DNA from: Halomonas sp. | GTDB lineage: Bacteria; Pseudomonadota; Gammaproteobacteria; Pseudomonadales; Halomonadaceae | Assembly: GCF_017515565.1 (NCBI RefSeq) | Contig: NZ_JAFWFN010000035.1 | Span: 62,001 to 126,000, forward strand | Direction: 5' to 3' | DNA length: 64,000 bases | In this document: positions 1 to 16,212 of the stretch, one piece after another | Position numbering within the stretch: the stretch's first letter is position 1 | How the letters are laid out: each line of letters begins with the position of its first letter | Position numbers and translations under genes: made by a program | Notes under the pieces: generated by a model | What the model saw: only the letters and a program-made list of their open reading frames with translations | Told to the model about the DNA's origin: nothing | Databases searched by the model: none

Positions 1-321
1 CGCGGCGGATTACCCGACGATTACCAGGACATGGTGCTTAATCCGTTTTTAGACACCGTGGTACAGCAAGTGGGGCGCTCGCTGCAGCTGTATTATACGG
101 CGGCTCGCCAGCATGAGGTGCAGCACATTGTGCTGGCGGGAGGCTCAAGCGTTATTCCTGGCCTTGCCGAACGTATCGCAGAAGATAGCGGAATGTCGGT
201 GACCATTGCTAACCCGTTCCAACGCATGCGGGTGAATAAACGCTTAAATATTGAAGCACTCACCAACGATGCCCCCGCCATGTTAACGGCCGGTGGCTTG
301 GCGATGAGGGTCGGCCAGTGA
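1..321 (+). CDS. pilM: Type IV pilus assembly protein PilM (C-terminal part)
   Basis: The reading frame is open from the first base of the window, so this is the 3' end of a gene that starts upstream. The visible roughly 106 residues carry the last part of an actin-like ATPase fold, with the glycine-rich segment VLAGGSSVIPGL typical of PilM/FtsA-type proteins and a GGLAMR ending. PilM is a cytoplasmic protein that binds the N-terminus of PilN and links the inner-membrane alignment complex to the pilus motor. Its stop codon overlaps the pilN start (GTGA), and pilNOPQ follow, which makes the call secure despite the truncation. Confidence 0.93.
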   Translation, partial: RGGLPDDYQDMVLNPFLDTVVQQVGRSLQLYYTAARQHEVQHIVLAGGSSVIPGLAERIAEDSGMSVTIANPFQRMRVNKRLNIEALTNDAPAMLTAGGLAMRVGQ

Positions 322-884
322 GTATTAATATTAACTTGCTGCCCTGGCGTGAAGCGCGCAGGGAGAAGCAGACCCGCGCCTTTTATGGCGTGGTGTTACT
401 GATGCTGTTAACGGGCGGTGCGCTGGCCTATGCCGTCTCGTATGTGTATCAGCAACAGCTTGTTGCTCAGCAGCAGCGTAATGCTTATATCACTACCCAT
501 ATAGAGCGGCTGAATAGAGAAATTGCCGACGTACAGCGCTACCAATCCGACGCTGAACAGCTAGGCGAACAGCTGCGGCTGTTTCAAACGCTACACAGTG
601 AGCGCATCCATACGGTTCAGCTATTTAATGATTTGGCGGCCAGTGTGGCCCAGGGCGTGGTTTATCAGCGCCTTAGCCGAAGCGGTGAGCGCATTAGCCT
701 CTCGGCCGTAGCAGGTAACGAGCGCCAGGTATCCGAGCAGTTGCGCCAAATAGCCAGCATGCCTGGGCTTGGGGTGCCGGTGCTTTCTGAAGTGTCTAGC
801 GGGCAGAATGGAAGCGAGCGTGCTTTTCAGTTCGAGGTTGTTCAATCTGCTGGCAAAGCGGCTGCCGAGGAGGCTGGGCAATGA
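318..884 (+). CDS. pilN: Type IV pilus inner-membrane protein PilN
   Basis: This is a 188-residue bitopic membrane protein of the pilus alignment subcomplex. The N-terminus carries the PilN signature INLLPWREARR (about residues 4-14), which in the family docks into PilM. One membrane segment follows at about 22-44, then a periplasmic coiled coil and a small ferredoxin-like domain that pairs with PilO. The start is a GTG that overlaps the pilM stop by four bases, and the end overlaps pilO by four bases (ATGA), so translation is probably coupled along the operon. The length is normal for the family. Confidence 0.95.
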   Translation: MSININLLPWREARREKQTRAFYGVVLLMLLTGGALAYAVSYVYQQQLVAQQQRNAYITTHIERLNREIADVQRYQSDAEQLGEQLRLFQTLHSERIHTVQLFNDLAASVAQGVVYQRLSRSGERISLSAVAGNERQVSEQLRQIASMPGLGVPVLSEVSSGQNGSERAFQFEVVQSAGKAAAEEAGQ

Positions 885-1525
885 GCTGGGATCGAGAACG
901 CTGGCGCTCAGAGTGGCAACGCTTTCAAAATCTTGATTGGCAAGCGCTGGACATCAAAGAGGCGGGAGAGTGGCCCTCGCTACTTAAAGGGTTATGTGGG
1001 GTGCTCGCTTTCTTGATGATGTTTGGTGGCATCAGTTGGTGGCTGGTGGGCGAAAAACGTGAGCAGCTAGCGATTGAGCAGCGTCAAGAAGTGCGCTTGC
1101 TGAGTGAGTATCGCAGTAAAGCATCAGAAGTGGCTTACTTACCCGAAATACAAAGCCAGCTTGCCACACTGGAAGAGCAGATGGTGCAAATGCGAGCAAT
1201 GTTGCCTACCAGTGCCGAAATTCCTTCACTACTGGATAGTATTAGTGATGCCGCCGTGGATAACCGGCTGACGATCGAGACAATTCGCTTGAGGCCGACG
1301 GTAAGTAAGACACACTATATTGAGCATCCGCTGGATATTCAGGTGCGCGGTGGCTACCACCAACTGGCGCAGTTTGCTGCGGATATAAGCCAAATGGCAC
1401 GTATCGTTACCCAGCATGACCTCACTCTGGTACCTGTTGACCAGCAGGGCGATGTTCTACGGCTCTCTCTGCTTGCCCGTACCTACAGCTATATAGAAGC
1501 AGCAGATGAAGGGAGCACACCATGA
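881..1525 (+). CDS. pilO: Type IV pilus inner-membrane protein PilO
   Basis: This 214-residue protein forms a heterodimer with PilN in the periplasm and helps connect the inner-membrane motor to the PilQ secretin. A cytoplasmic N-terminus of about 40 residues is followed by a single hydrophobic segment (about 38-56), a coiled coil (about 60-110) and a globular C-terminal domain containing the motif EHPLDIQVRGGYHQLAQF typical of PilO. The gene overlaps pilN and pilP by four bases on each side, which marks it as an internal gene of the pilMNOPQ transcript. Nothing unusual is visible. Confidence 0.95.
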   Translation: MSWDRERWRSEWQRFQNLDWQALDIKEAGEWPSLLKGLCGVLAFLMMFGGISWWLVGEKREQLAIEQRQEVRLLSEYRSKASEVAYLPEIQSQLATLEEQMVQMRAMLPTSAEIPSLLDSISDAAVDNRLTIETIRLRPTVSKTHYIEHPLDIQVRGGYHQLAQFAADISQMARIVTQHDLTLVPVDQQGDVLRLSLLARTYSYIEAADEGSTP

Positions 1526-2043
1526 AGCGCTTGATGTGGGTGTGCTGTAGCATTGTGGTGGCGGGATGCAGTGATGCACATCTTGACCAGTTAGATACAA
1601 CGCTAGCTGAGATACGCCGCGCTCCCGGTGGGCAGGCGCCCGACATTATCTCGCCACTGCCTGCGCCACGGCCGCTTGATTACCGATATGCTGAGGTGCG
1701 CAGCCCTTTTCTTGCCCCGGAAAGCGTGCGCAGCCAAGACACGTTATTACAGCCGGAAGCGAGCGAGTTTGCCCCCGACCAGCAGCGCACCACTGAACCG
1801 TTGGAGCATTTTCAGCTTCAGTCGTTACGGCTGGTAGGCACGCTGGGCATGGGAGGGCAGCAGGTCGCGCTGATTGCCTCGCCGGATGGTAAGGTGACCA
1901 GCGTTCGGGTGGGGAATTATTTAGGTAGTAACCACGGGCGAATTACTCGTATTACCTCCCAAGAAATCACGCTTGTGGAGCGAGTGTTTAGCCAACAGCA
2001 GGGATGGCAAGAGCGCCAAGCAGCGCTTGCCATTGATGAATAG
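1522..2043 (+). CDS. pilP: Type IV pilus lipoprotein PilP
   Basis: This 173-residue lipoprotein bridges the PilN/PilO dimer and the PilQ secretin in the periplasm. The N-terminus has a short charged region, a hydrophobic stretch and a lipobox ending VAGC, so Cys16 is the predicted lipidated residue. A disordered proline-rich section follows (about 30-85), containing the family motif YRYAEVRSPF. The C-terminal half is the small beta-sandwich HR domain (LRLVGTLGMGGQQVALI), with the conserved GxVxxVRVGNYLG-like segment. The start overlaps the pilO stop by four bases. Confidence 0.94.
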   Translation: MKRLMWVCCSIVVAGCSDAHLDQLDTTLAEIRRAPGGQAPDIISPLPAPRPLDYRYAEVRSPFLAPESVRSQDTLLQPEASEFAPDQQRTTEPLEHFQLQSLRLVGTLGMGGQQVALIASPDGKVTSVRVGNYLGSNHGRITRITSQEITLVERVFSQQQGWQERQAALAIDE

Positions 2044-4096
2044 CCTTTTTTTACTTGTTACTGGATACCACGCCATGGTCGCCGCGCTTCGTCGAATTAC
2101 GCTGTTATTGCTAACTCTTACTCCCTCGTTAAGTTTGGCCTCAGTGCTAACGGATATGGATGCACGTCAATCCAGCAGTGGAGAGGTGGAGCTGGTGCTG
2201 CGATTTAGTGGCGGTGTAGCCGAGCTAACTGGCTACCGGCTAGATGCGCCGCCGCGCCTAGCGCTAGATTTAGCTGATACCCAAAGCGGCCTGGCTCAGC
2301 GCCGGTTGAATGTGGGCAGTGGCGGTGTCGAGCGTGTAACCGCCATTGAAGGTAACGGCCGAACTCGGCTGGTGGTCGACTTATCAGAGCCTCTCGATTA
2401 TCGCTCCCGGGTGGAGGGTGATCAGTTGAAAATCACCCTAGGGGCGCCCAGCAGCAATGAAACAGCGCCTGCGCTCGAAACCTTTCAGGGCCCCAGCGTT
2501 GAAGATATTGATTTTAGCCGCGGCCCCGATGGTGCAGGGCGCCTGCTAATCACCTTTGACCGAGAAGGCGTGGTGAGCCAAGTACGTGAAGGCAGTGAAG
2601 GCCGAGTGATTGCCGAACTGCGCGATGTTGACCTTCCCGATGCGCTTAATCAGATATACGACGTGACCGATTTTTCCACGCCCATCACCCGTATCACGCC
2701 GCGCCCTGGTCAGCGTGATACATTGCTGGAGCTGCAAACCAACGGCCCCTACGCGATGATTTCCTCTCAAAGTGGGCGAACGCTCACTATCGAAGTGCAG
2801 CCCGTTAGCCAAGAGACCCAGCCCGTTCGTGAGCGGCAAGGCGATAGCTTCACCGGCGATAGGTTAAGTCTCAACTTTCAGGACATCGAAGTCCGCGCGG
2901 TGCTGGCAACGCTTGCCGAGTTTACCGGGCTTAACCTGGTGGCAAGCGACAGCGTCACGGGGCGCGTGACACTCAACTTAAACGATGTACCTTGGGATCA
3001 GGCGCTAGCGCTGATTCTACAGAGCCAGGGGTTGTCCAGCCGGGAGCAGGGCAATGTGATTGTCGTTGCCCCCGCCAGCGAGCTGGCGGCCATTGAGCGC
3101 CAAGAAATTGAAGCGCGCAATCAGCGTGAAACGCTCGCCCCACTGGTTACCGAGTTCATTGAAGTAAAGTATGCCCGGGCAGAAGACCTCGCCCAGTTGC
3201 TGCGCGGCGGTGATGGGTTTGGCTTATTGACCGAGCGCGGCCGCGTCAGCGTTGACCAGCGCACCAATACATTATTGATTCAGGATACCGCCGAGCAGGT
3301 GCGCGATATTATCCGCACGCTAGACCGCCTTGATGTGGCGGTGCGCCAAGTGCAAATAGAGGCGCGCATTGTTATCGCCCGAGATACAGCCTCACGGGAG
3401 CTAGGGATTAATTGGGGGCTCGACAGCACCCGAGGCTTTTTAGAAGGGGAAGGTGGTGCGTTTGAAAGGCGTAATATTAACCCCAATCGCATTAATCGTG
3501 CCCAAGGTGGGTTAGCGGTAGATCTAGGCTCGACGGGTGGGGCTGGCACCGGCTTTAGCTTCGGCTACTTATCCGGCGATATATTGCTAGACCTTGAGCT
3601 GCGGGCGCTAGAAAGTGAAGGCAAAAGTCAGACGATTTCCCAGCCCCGCGTCATTACTGCTAATCAGCGCACGGCCATTATTCGCCAGGGTGAAGAGCGA
3701 GCCTTCCAAAGCGTGGATGCCCAGGGCAATCCAGATACCGAATTCAAAGAGGCTGAGCTCTCCCTAGAGGTAACGCCGCAAATTACGCCAGATAACCGCA
3801 TCATTATGGATTTGGTGATTAAAAACGACAGCTTCCGCGAGAGCGAGTTTGGCGGCGAGCCACCTATTGATACCAATCAGATTGAGACCCAAGTGCTGGT
3901 GGATAATGGCCAAACCGTGGTGCTAGGCGGTATTTTGACCACAGAGCAGTTGAGCCAAATTGCTAAAACGCCCCTGCTGGGTGACCTGCCGCTGATTGGC
4001 CGGCTGTTTCGCTATACCCAAGAGAGTAATGAAAAGGTAGAGTTATTAGTCTTTATTACTCCACGACTCCTTGATGATGGTTTGATGACTCGCTGA
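2036..4096 (+). CDS. pilQ: Type IV pilus secretin PilQ
   Basis: This protein of about 686 residues forms the outer-membrane channel for the pilus fibre. After a signal peptide there are two AMIN-type peptidoglycan-binding regions (about 35-250), an STN/N0 domain ([20 protein letters not shown]), an N1 domain, and the C-terminal secretin domain ending in the family motif [12 protein letters not shown]. An upstream in-frame ATG at 1973 is unlikely because it would run deep into pilP. I chose the ATG at 2036, which overlaps the end of pilP. The ATG at 2075 gives a more compact signal peptide and is a real alternative. The stop overlaps the aroK start by one base (TGATG). Confidence 0.94.
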   Translation: MNSLFLLVTGYHAMVAALRRITLLLLTLTPSLSLASVLTDMDARQSSSGEVELVLRFSGGVAELTGYRLDAPPRLALDLADTQSGLAQRRLNVGSGGVERVTAIEGNGRTRLVVDLSEPLDYRSRVEGDQLKITLGAPSSNETAPALETFQGPSVEDIDFSRGPDGAGRLLITFDREGVVSQVREGSEGRVIAELRDVDLPDALNQIYDVTDFSTPITRITPRPGQRDTLLELQTNGPYAMISSQSGRTLTIEVQPVSQETQPVRERQGDSFTGDRLSLNFQDIEVRAVLATLAEFTGLNLVASDSVTGRVTLNLNDVPWDQALALILQSQGLSSREQGNVIVVAPASELAAIERQEIEARNQRETLAPLVTEFIEVKYARAEDLAQLLRGGDGFGLLTERGRVSVDQRTNTLLIQDTAEQVRDIIRTLDRLDVAVRQVQIEARIVIARDTASRELGINWGLDSTRGFLEGEGGAFERRNINPNRINRAQGGLAVDLGSTGGAGTGFSFGYLSGDILLDLELRALESEGKSQTISQPRVITANQRTAIIRQGEERAFQSVDAQGNPDTEFKEAELSLEVTPQITPDNRIIMDLVIKNDSFRESEFGGEPPIDTNQIETQVLVDNGQTVVLGGILTTEQLSQIAKTPLLGDLPLIGRLFRYTQESNEKVELLVFITPRLLDDGLMTR

Positions 4097-4674
4097 TGCA
4101 GGATTTACCCAATCTTTTTTTAATTGGCCCCATGGGGGCTGGTAAAAGCACGATAGGCCGTCTATTGGCGGGAGAGCTATCGCGCCCGTTTTACGACAGC
4201 GATCATGCCATACAGGATCGCTGCGGAGCCGATATACCCTGGATATTTGATGTCGAGGGTGAGCCAGGCTTCCGCCAGCGTGAAATTCAAATGATTGACG
4301 AGCTTACCCAGCTATCAGACGTGGTGGTGGCTACTGGCGGCGGCGCGGTTCTGCGCGAAGAGAACCGTCGGGCCCTGCGCGAACGCGGTACCGTAGTGTA
4401 TCTAATGACCACCGTTGACCAGCAGCTTAAGCGCACTGCCAAAGACCGTAACCGCCCTCTGCTGCAGTGTGCCAATCGTGAGCAGGTGCTGAATGACATG
4501 TTCGCCACCCGAGACCCGCTTTATCGCGCCACGTCGGATATTACCGTACGCACCGACCGGCGCAGCCCGCGAGCCGTGGTTAATGAAATACTGCGCCGTG
4601 TGTATCGCTTGGTAGACCCGTTGGAAACCGCTGGATTGCCAAATAAAGTGCAGAATAAAAAGGTATCGCAATGA
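4096..4674 (+). CDS. aroK: Shikimate kinase
   Basis: This 192-residue enzyme phosphorylates the 3-hydroxyl of shikimate using ATP, the fifth step of the chorismate pathway. The P-loop GPMGAGKST is at about residues 11-19. The shikimate-binding residues are seen in FYDSDHAI (Asp) and GFRQRE (Arg), followed by the ATGGGAV glycine motif and the lid segment KDRNRPLL. The start codon shares one base with the pilQ stop, and the gene overlaps aroB by four bases. The pilQ-aroK-aroB arrangement is conserved in many gammaproteobacteria, so these genes are probably co-transcribed with the pilus genes. Confidence 0.96.
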   Translation: MQDLPNLFLIGPMGAGKSTIGRLLAGELSRPFYDSDHAIQDRCGADIPWIFDVEGEPGFRQREIQMIDELTQLSDVVVATGGGAVLREENRRALRERGTVVYLMTTVDQQLKRTAKDRNRPLLQCANREQVLNDMFATRDPLYRATSDITVRTDRRSPRAVVNEILRRVYRLVDPLETAGLPNKVQNKKVSQ

Positions 4675-5777
4675 CAGAAACGCTCAATGCCCAGCGTACG
4701 TTAACGGTGTCACTCGGTGACCGTAGCTACCCTATTCACATTGGTGCAGGGCTACTTCAGCATGCCAATGGGCTGACGCCTTACTTAGCGGGTCAGCAGG
4801 TGATGGTGGTGACCAATGACACCATCGCGCCACTTTATTTAGAGGCGCTTTGCGCCACGCTTCCTGGCCACCTCGACGTGCGAAGCGTTGTGCTTCCTGA
4901 CGGCGAACAGCATAAAACCATTGAGCAGGTGGGGCGCATTTGGGATGCCCTGCTGGAGGCGGGATTTAACCGCCGCTGCACGTTGATCGCGCTTGGCGGC
5001 GGCGTGATTGGCGACATGGTGGGTTATGCCGCGGCGTCTTATCAGCGCGGTGTGGCTTTTATGCAGGTGCCGACGACGCTGCTTTCTCAGGTGGACTCGT
5101 CTGTCGGGGGGAAAACCGGCGTTAACCACCCCCTAGGCAAAAACATGATTGGCGCTTTTTGGCAGCCTAAAGCGGTGTTGGTGGATACCGATACGTTAAC
5201 CACACTGCCTAGTCGCGAGCTTTCCGCCGGACTTGCCGAGGTGATTAAGTACGGGCTGATCCGTGATGAGGCGTTTTTAAGCTGGCTAGAAGAAAACATG
5301 CAGGCGCTACGCAGCGTTGAGCCTGAAGTGATTGCGGAGGCCATCGCCAAGAGCTGTCAGATCAAGGCGGATATCGTCGCTGAAGATGAGACCGAGCAGG
5401 GAGTCCGCGCGCTGCTGAACCTTGGTCACACCTTTGGGCATGCCATTGAAGCGCATCAAGGCTACGGTAACTGGCTGCATGGTGAAGCCGTGGGGGCGGG
5501 AATGGCGATGGCAGCAACGCTGTCACATCAATTAGGTTGGATTGATGAGGCGGCGCTGACAAGAGCGCAGGCAGTCATTCAAAGCGCTGGGCTACCGCTG
5601 GCTGCACCGGCAAATATGTCGGCAGATGATTTCTTGGTGCGTATGCGGTTGGATAAGAAAAATATCGACGAGAAGCTACGCTTAGTGCTGCTCAAGGCCT
5701 TAGGCGATGCCTGTGTTAGCGATGCAACCCCCGCTGATACCCTTTTGGGCCTGCTTCAGCGCTATCCTCGTGACTAG
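4671..5777 (+). CDS. aroB: 3-dehydroquinate synthase
   Basis: This 368-residue NAD- and metal-dependent enzyme converts DAHP to 3-dehydroquinate, the second step of the shikimate pathway. The NAD-binding segment [19 protein letters not shown], the active-site stretch [17 protein letters not shown], and the metal-binding histidines in [12 protein letters not shown] and WLHGEAV are all present. The length is typical. It overlaps aroK by four bases and is followed by a clear rho-independent terminator at 5824-5848, so it is the last gene of the pil-aro transcript. Confidence 0.97.
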   Translation: MTETLNAQRTLTVSLGDRSYPIHIGAGLLQHANGLTPYLAGQQVMVVTNDTIAPLYLEALCATLPGHLDVRSVVLPDGEQHKTIEQVGRIWDALLEAGFNRRCTLIALGGGVIGDMVGYAAASYQRGVAFMQVPTTLLSQVDSSVGGKTGVNHPLGKNMIGAFWQPKAVLVDTDTLTTLPSRELSAGLAEVIKYGLIRDEAFLSWLEENMQALRSVEPEVIAEAIAKSCQIKADIVAEDETEQGVRALLNLGHTFGHAIEAHQGYGNWLHGEAVGAGMAMAATLSHQLGWIDEAALTRAQAVIQSAGLPLAAPANMSADDFLVRMRLDKKNIDEKLRLVLLKALGDACVSDATPADTLLGLLQRYPRD

Positions 5778-5823
5778 CTCTTAGCCGCTAACGCTGAAAA
5801 CACACTATTTGCCTGTATGGATG

Positions 5824-5848
5824 AACCCGCCTTTGTGCGGGTTTTTTA
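5824..5848 (+). terminator. Rho-independent terminator after aroB
   Basis: A seven-base-pair stem (AACCCGC/GCGGGTT) with a six-base loop runs into a T tract. It lies 46 bases after the aroB stop and closes the pilMNOPQ-aroKB operon. Confidence 0.85.
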
Positions 5849-6245
5849 TTATCTGAGCGTTAGGCTAAATAATCACTTTGCGTGTAATCCGCATGCCTTA
5901 TGCGCTATCGGCATGGGTTTTTAGGCTAAATTTAGACTAAAGTATATAAAGTATTTTTTACCGTTTAAAAATCGTTTTATTGGTTTGCAAGTGGTTGAAG
6001 TGTATGTGTTTTTTATAATTAAGTTAGTGTAACTACAGGATTTGACGAGGGTTTTAGAGGATTTGGTGGGCGCGAGAGATTGCGCGCTCTAGGGGCAAAT
6101 AGCTATGCTGAGCGACCATTTCTTGCAGCAGCGGTTAGGGGAAAACCCCTGTCTGGGCGGGTGATAAAGCGTCATAAAAAAATAAAAACCCGAAACTATA
6201 CCATGCAAACGCTGCTAATAAAATACGCTTAATAGAGGCACGCCC
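5849..6245 (+). other. Long AT-rich upstream region of gltB
   Basis: No coding region is supported here. The stretch is clearly richer in A+T than its neighbours. It contains a perfect TATAAT at 6014-6019 without a convincing -35 box at normal spacing, and a short hairpin AGGGG-AAAA-CCCCT at 6137-6150. It probably holds the gltBD promoter and leader. In pseudomonads a SPOR-domain gene usually lies between aroB and gltB (recalled), but no trace of it is visible. Confidence 0.55.
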
Positions 6246-9200
6246 ATGAATAGAGGTCTCCACCAGCCCGGCGAGTTTCGCGACAACTGTGGCTTTGGCT
6301 TAATTGCCCACATGGAAGGGCAGGCCAGCCACGACTTGCTGAAAACGGCTATTGAATCACTTACCTGCATGACCCACCGTGGGGGCATTGCGGCCGACGG
6401 CAAAACCGGCGACGGCTGTGGGCTGCTGCTTAAAATGCCGGTTCAGTTTATGCGCGAAGCGGCAAAAGAAGCGCTGGACGCAGAGCTAGGCGAGCAATTC
6501 GCTGTAGGCGTGGTTTTCCTGCCCAATGACGACGCCCGGGCAAATGCCGCCAAAGAGACCTTGGCCCAAAAGTTAAGTGCCCGTGGTTTAGAGGTGTTGG
6601 GCTGGCGTGAGGTGCCTACGGACTCCAGCGTCTGCGGCCCCATGGCGCTTGACTGCCTGCCACGCATTGAACAGCTCTTTGTGCAGCCCGGTAGTAGCAA
6701 CAGTTTTGCTGTCGATCTGTTTATGGCCCGCCGTCTCGCAGAACAGGCGCTGCGCAAAGAAGAAGAATTTTATGTCGCGTCGCTCTCTTCAGAAGTGGTG
6801 TCGTACAAAGGTTTAGTAATGCCGGAAGACTTACCGGCGTTCTATAAAGACCTTAACGACCCCCGCCTGGAAACCGCTATCTGCGTTTTCCACCAGCGCT
6901 TCTCAACCAATACCGCACCCCGCTGGCCGCTGGCGCAGCCGTTCCGCTTGCTTGCCCATAACGGCGAAATTAATACCATCGAAGCCAACCGTGGCTGGGC
7001 AAACTCCCGTAAAGCGAACTTCGTGAACGAGTATCTGCCGGATATCGCTGAGCTGGATGAAATCGTCAACACCACCGGCTCTGACTCCTCCAGTATGGAT
7101 AACATGTTGGAAGTGCTGCTCACCGGTGGCATGGAACTGCACCGCGCGGTGCGTATGATGGTGCCGCCTGCCTGGCAAAACGTGGAGACCATGGACGCCG
7201 AACTGCGTGCGTTCTATGAGTACAACTCCATGCATATGGAGCCCTGGGATGGCCCGGCGGGTGTGGTAATGACCGACGGCCGCCAAGCGGTATGTATGTT
7301 GGACCGTAACGGCCTGCGCCCAGCGCGCTGGGTGATTACCAAGAACGGCTATATTACCCTGGCGTCTGAAATTGGCACCTACGGTTACAAGCCGGAAGAT
7401 GTTGTCGCCAAAGGCCGCGTTGGCCCTGGTCAGATACTGGCCGTGGACACCCAGACCGGTGAAGTGCTGCATACCCATGATATCGATGACCGCTTAAAAT
7501 CTGCGTACCCCTATAAGCGTTGGTTAAAGCAGGAAGCCAGCTATTTAGAGTCCGCGCTGGCCGAGCTTGCGCGTTTCCAGTCGATGGATACCGACGCGCT
7601 TAACGTTCAGCAGAAGATGTTCCAGGTAACGTTCGAAGAGCGCGACCAGGTACTGCGCCCGCTGGCAGAGAGTGGCCAGGAAGCGGTGGGCTCCATGGGT
7701 GATGATACCCCCATGGCGGTACTGTCTAGCCGTCCGCGCCTGCTGACCGATTTCTTCCGCCAGAAATTTGCTCAGGTGACTAACCCGCCGATCGACCCGC
7801 TTCGCGAGGCGATCGTGATGTCACTGGAAACCTGCTGTGGCGCCGAGCTAAACGTCTTTAAGGCAACGCCTGAGCACGCTCACCGCTTGATTTTAACCAC
7901 GCCTGTTCTGTCACCGCGTAAGTTTACTGCGCTGGTCAGCCAAGACGACCCTGCGTTTGCTAGCCACACGCTGTCGCTGGGCTACGACCCAGAGCAGACG
8001 AGCTTGCATCAGGCCATTACTGCGCTGTGCAAAGAAGCCGAAGCGCAGGTCAAGGCAGGTAAGGTCATTCTTGTACTGACCGATGCTGAGCTGCCCAAGG
8101 GGCAGTTGCCAATTCAAGCCGCGTTGGCGGTAGGTGCGGTTCACTCACACCTTGGTCGCTTAACGTTACGTCCTAATGCCAACATTGTGGTGGAAACAGG
8201 CTACGCCCGTGATGCTCACCAAATGGCCGTGCTGTTTGGCGTAGGCGCCACAGCGGTTTATCCGTGGCTGGCGTATCAGGTCATGGCGGATATGCACCGT
8301 ACCGGTGAGCTGAGTGGCAACCCTGCCGATGCGCGGGAGAATTACCGCAAAGGCATGCAGAAAGGGTTGTTTAAGATTCTCTCGAAAATGGGCATCTCGA
8401 CGCTGGCTTCTTATCGCGGTTCGATGCTGTTTGAAGCAGTGGGCTTGTCTGATGAGATTATGGACACCTGCTTTGTGGGCATGGCGTCGCGTATCCAAGG
8501 CACCGGTTTTGCCGAGCTGCAGTTACAGCAGGAGCTATTAGCGAAAGATGCCTGGATTGCGCGAAAAGGCATTTCCCAGGGCGGCATGCTGAAATACGTC
8601 CACGGCCACGAGTACCACGCTTACAACCCAGACGTTGTGACGTCGCTGCAGGCGGCGGTACAAGAGGGTAGCTACACCAAGTGGAAAAAGTTTGCCCAGC
8701 TGGTGAATGAGCGCCCGGTAGCGACGATTCGTGACCTGCTGGTTCTCAAGCCTGCGGAAAACCCCATCGCACTAGATGAAGTAGAGCCCGTTGAGGCGCT
8801 GCTGCCGCGTTTTGATAGCGCCGGTATGTCGCTGGGTGCGCTTTCGCCTGAAGCTCACGAAGCGCTTGCTCAGGCCATGAACGAGGCGGGTGGGCGCTCC
8901 AACTCTGGCGAAGGCGGTGAAGACCCCGCTCGCTATGGCACTATCCGCAGTTCGAAAATCAAACAGATCGCCTCTGGCCGCTTTGGCGTGACGCCGGCAT
9001 ACCTAGTTAATGCCGAAGTTCTGCAGATCAAAGTAGCCCAGGGGGCCAAGCCCGGCGAGGGCGGCCAGCTGCCCGGCGGTAAGGTCAATCAGCTCATTGC
9101 TCGCTTACGCTACTCTGTGCCTGGCGTGACGCTGATTTCACCGCCGCCACACCACGATATTTACTCCATTGAAGACTTGGCCCAGCTGATTTTTGACCTT

Positions 9201-10688
9201 AAGCAGGTCAACCCTGAGGCACAGGTTTCCGTGAAGCTTGTGTCCGAGCCGGGTATCGGCACTATCGCCACTGGCGTAGCTAAGGCCTACGCAGACTTGA
9301 TCACGGTTTCCGGCTACGACGGCGGCACGGCGGCAAGCCCGCTAACCTCCATCAAGCACGCGGGTTCCCCCTGGGAACTGGGTTTGCCGGAAGTGCATCA
9401 GGCGCTGCGCATTAACGGCCTGCGCGACAAAATTCGCCTGCAAACGGATGGCGGCCTGAAAACCGGCCTCGACGTTGTTAAGGCGGCGATTCTAGGTGCA
9501 GAGAGCTTCGGCTTCGGCACGGCACCGATGGTAGCGCTGGGCTGTAAGTACCTGCGTATTTGCCACTTGAATAACTGTGCCACGGGCGTTGCGACGCAAG
9601 ATGACTTCCTGCGTGGAGAACACTTCCGCGGCACCGTGGATATGGTCAAAAACTACTTCCGCTTTATTGCTGAAGAAGTGCGCGAACTGATGTCGATGCT
9701 AGGTGTTCGCAAGCTGACCGATTTGATCGGCCGTACTGATCTGCTTGAAGTGTTGGAAGGCAACACGGCTTCTCAGCGCAAGCTCGACTTAACGCCGCTG
9801 CTGGCTAACGACTTTGTACCCAAAGATGCGCCGCAGTTCTGCGAGGTGAGCCGCAATGTGCCCCACGACCCGGGTGCTAAAAACCAGGAAGTGCTGGCCG
9901 CATTAAAAGAGGCAATTGAAAACCAGTCAGGCGGTACCTTTGATTTCACCATTACCAACTGCGACCGCAGCGTAGGGGCGTTGACCTCTGGGGCGATTGC
10001 CAAACGTTACGGTGAAGATGGCCTTGAAGCTGCGCCGATGACCGCGCGTTTTACCGGGGTTGCTGGGCAGAGCTTCGGGGTGTGGAACGCCCGTGGTTTA
10101 AACCTCTACCTTGAAGGCGACGCCAACGACTACGTGGGCAAGGGCATGAACGGCGGCAGCATTGTGATTGTGCCGCCCAAGGTTAGTCAGTTTGAGAGTC
10201 ATAAAACGGCCATTATCGGTAACACCTGCCTGTATGGCGCGACGGGCGGCACGCTGTTCGCCGCGGGGACGGCCGGTGAGCGTTTTGCGGTGCGTAACTC
10301 CGGTGCTACCGCAGTGATTGAAGGCGCAGGTGATCACTGCTGTGAATATATGACCGGCGGTTTGGTCTGCGTATTGGGTGAAACCGGCGTTAACTTCGGC
10401 GCGGGCATGACCGGTGGTTTTGCCTATGTGTTGGATGAAGACCGCAGCTTCGTGGATAAGTACAACCATGAGTTGGTTGAGATCCACCGGGTCAATACCG
10501 AAGCGATGGAAGCGTATCGCCGCCACCTACGGGAGATGATCGACGCCTACGTGACAGCGACAGGCTCGGCCCGCGGTGCGGCGATTCTGGAAGACTTTAG
10601 CGACTACGCGCGCCACTTCTGGCTGGTGAAGCCAAAAGCGGCAAGCCTGGGTAGTTTGCTGAATCAATCTCGGCGTCAGCCGGAATAA
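6246..10688 (+). CDS. gltB: Glutamate synthase (NADPH) large subunit
   Basis: This 1480-residue subunit makes glutamate from glutamine and 2-oxoglutarate. The N-terminus is a class II glutamine amidotransferase. The catalytic cysteine is Cys15 in RDNCGFGL and should be exposed after removal of a short propeptide. The central domain and the FMN-binding synthase domain follow, with [16 protein letters not shown] and the cysteine cluster [15 protein letters not shown] that binds the 3Fe-4S centre. The C-terminal region is the glycine-rich GXGXG beta-helix ([14 protein letters not shown]). The length is normal, and gltD follows after 33 bases. Confidence 0.98.
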   Translation: MNRGLHQPGEFRDNCGFGLIAHMEGQASHDLLKTAIESLTCMTHRGGIAADGKTGDGCGLLLKMPVQFMREAAKEALDAELGEQFAVGVVFLPNDDARANAAKETLAQKLSARGLEVLGWREVPTDSSVCGPMALDCLPRIEQLFVQPGSSNSFAVDLFMARRLAEQALRKEEEFYVASLSSEVVSYKGLVMPEDLPAFYKDLNDPRLETAICVFHQRFSTNTAPRWPLAQPFRLLAHNGEINTIEANRGWANSRKANFVNEYLPDIAELDEIVNTTGSDSSSMDNMLEVLLTGGMELHRAVRMMVPPAWQNVETMDAELRAFYEYNSMHMEPWDGPAGVVMTDGRQAVCMLDRNGLRPARWVITKNGYITLASEIGTYGYKPEDVVAKGRVGPGQILAVDTQTGEVLHTHDIDDRLKSAYPYKRWLKQEASYLESALAELARFQSMDTDALNVQQKMFQVTFEERDQVLRPLAESGQEAVGSMGDDTPMAVLSSRPRLLTDFFRQKFAQVTNPPIDPLREAIVMSLETCCGAELNVFKATPEHAHRLILTTPVLSPRKFTALVSQDDPAFASHTLSLGYDPEQTSLHQAITALCKEAEAQVKAGKVILVLTDAELPKGQLPIQAALAVGAVHSHLGRLTLRPNANIVVETGYARDAHQMAVLFGVGATAVYPWLAYQVMADMHRTGELSGNPADARENYRKGMQKGLFKILSKMGISTLASYRGSMLFEAVGLSDEIMDTCFVGMASRIQGTGFAELQLQQELLAKDAWIARKGISQGGMLKYVHGHEYHAYNPDVVTSLQAAVQEGSYTKWKKFAQLVNERPVATIRDLLVLKPAENPIALDEVEPVEALLPRFDSAGMSLGALSPEAHEALAQAMNEAGGRSNSGEGGEDPARYGTIRSSKIKQIASGRFGVTPAYLVNAEVLQIKVAQGAKPGEGGQLPGGKVNQLIARLRYSVPGVTLISPPPHHDIYSIEDLAQLIFDLKQVNPEAQVSVKLVSEPGIGTIATGVAKAYADLITVSGYDGGTAASPLTSIKHAGSPWELGLPEVHQALRINGLRDKIRLQTDGGLKTGLDVVKAAILGAESFGFGTAPMVALGCKYLRICHLNNCATGVATQDDFLRGEHFRGTVDMVKNYFRFIAEEVRELMSMLGVRKLTDLIGRTDLLEVLEGNTASQRKLDLTPLLANDFVPKDAPQFCEVSRNVPHDPGAKNQEVLAALKEAIENQSGGTFDFTITNCDRSVGALTSGAIAKRYGEDGLEAAPMTARFTGVAGQSFGVWNARGLNLYLEGDANDYVGKGMNGGSIVIVPPKVSQFESHKTAIIGNTCLYGATGGTLFAAGTAGERFAVRNSGATAVIEGAGDHCCEYMTGGLVCVLGETGVNFGAGMTGGFAYVLDEDRSFVDKYNHELVEIHRVNTEAMEAYRRHLREMIDAYVTATGSARGAAILEDFSDYARHFWLVKPKAASLGSLLNQSRRQPE

Positions 10689-12140
<1,452 letters not shown>

Positions 12141-12150
12141 TATTGGATAG

Positions 12151-12172
12151 TGAGGGGCGATGTCGCCCCTCA
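12151..12172. repeat. Perfect 10-bp inverted repeat after gltD
   Basis: TGAGGGGCGA and its reverse complement are separated by two bases, 11 bases after the gltD stop. No T tract follows, so it is not a standard rho-independent terminator. It may stabilise the gltBD transcript end. Confidence 0.6.
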
Positions 12173-12188
12173 GCTAGAGCAGTTCAAA

Positions 12189-12217
12189 TTGAGCCTTAAG
12201 GCTTACTCTGCTATTCT
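12189..12217 (+). promoter_or_regulatory. Predicted sigma-70 promoter of pyrG
   Basis: TTGAGC and TATTCT are separated by exactly 17 bases and lie about 60 bases upstream of the pyrG start. The call rests on consensus match only. Confidence 0.5.
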
Positions 12218-12257
12218 GTCGTCCCATCCTGGTGTGGCTTTCTGTTACGCCTTTTGA

Positions 12258-14809
<2,552 letters not shown>

Positions 14810-14861
14810 TCGTGATAATAAACGTGGTATATATTTGACCCACCACCGTCTATCAGACTGA

Positions 14862-16169
<1,308 letters not shown>

Positions 16170-16190
16170 AGGTAGAATTTTGCGCTGGCG

Positions 16191-16208
16191 TGTAAGAGAT
16201 GTCTCAAG
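16191..16208. promoter_or_regulatory. Degenerate second GacA-type site
   Basis: TGTAAGAGATGTCTCAAG matches the left half and core of the palindrome at 16213-16230 but has a degraded right arm. It lies 22 bases upstream, about two helical turns centre to centre, so it could be an auxiliary GacA contact or a decayed copy. Confidence 0.4.
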
Positions 16209-16212
16209 ATTT

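Noticed and set aside
1973..2035. Upstream ATG at 1973 as the pilQ start
   Set aside because: It would place 21 codons inside pilP and spoil the signal peptide; the starts at 2036 and 2075 fit better.
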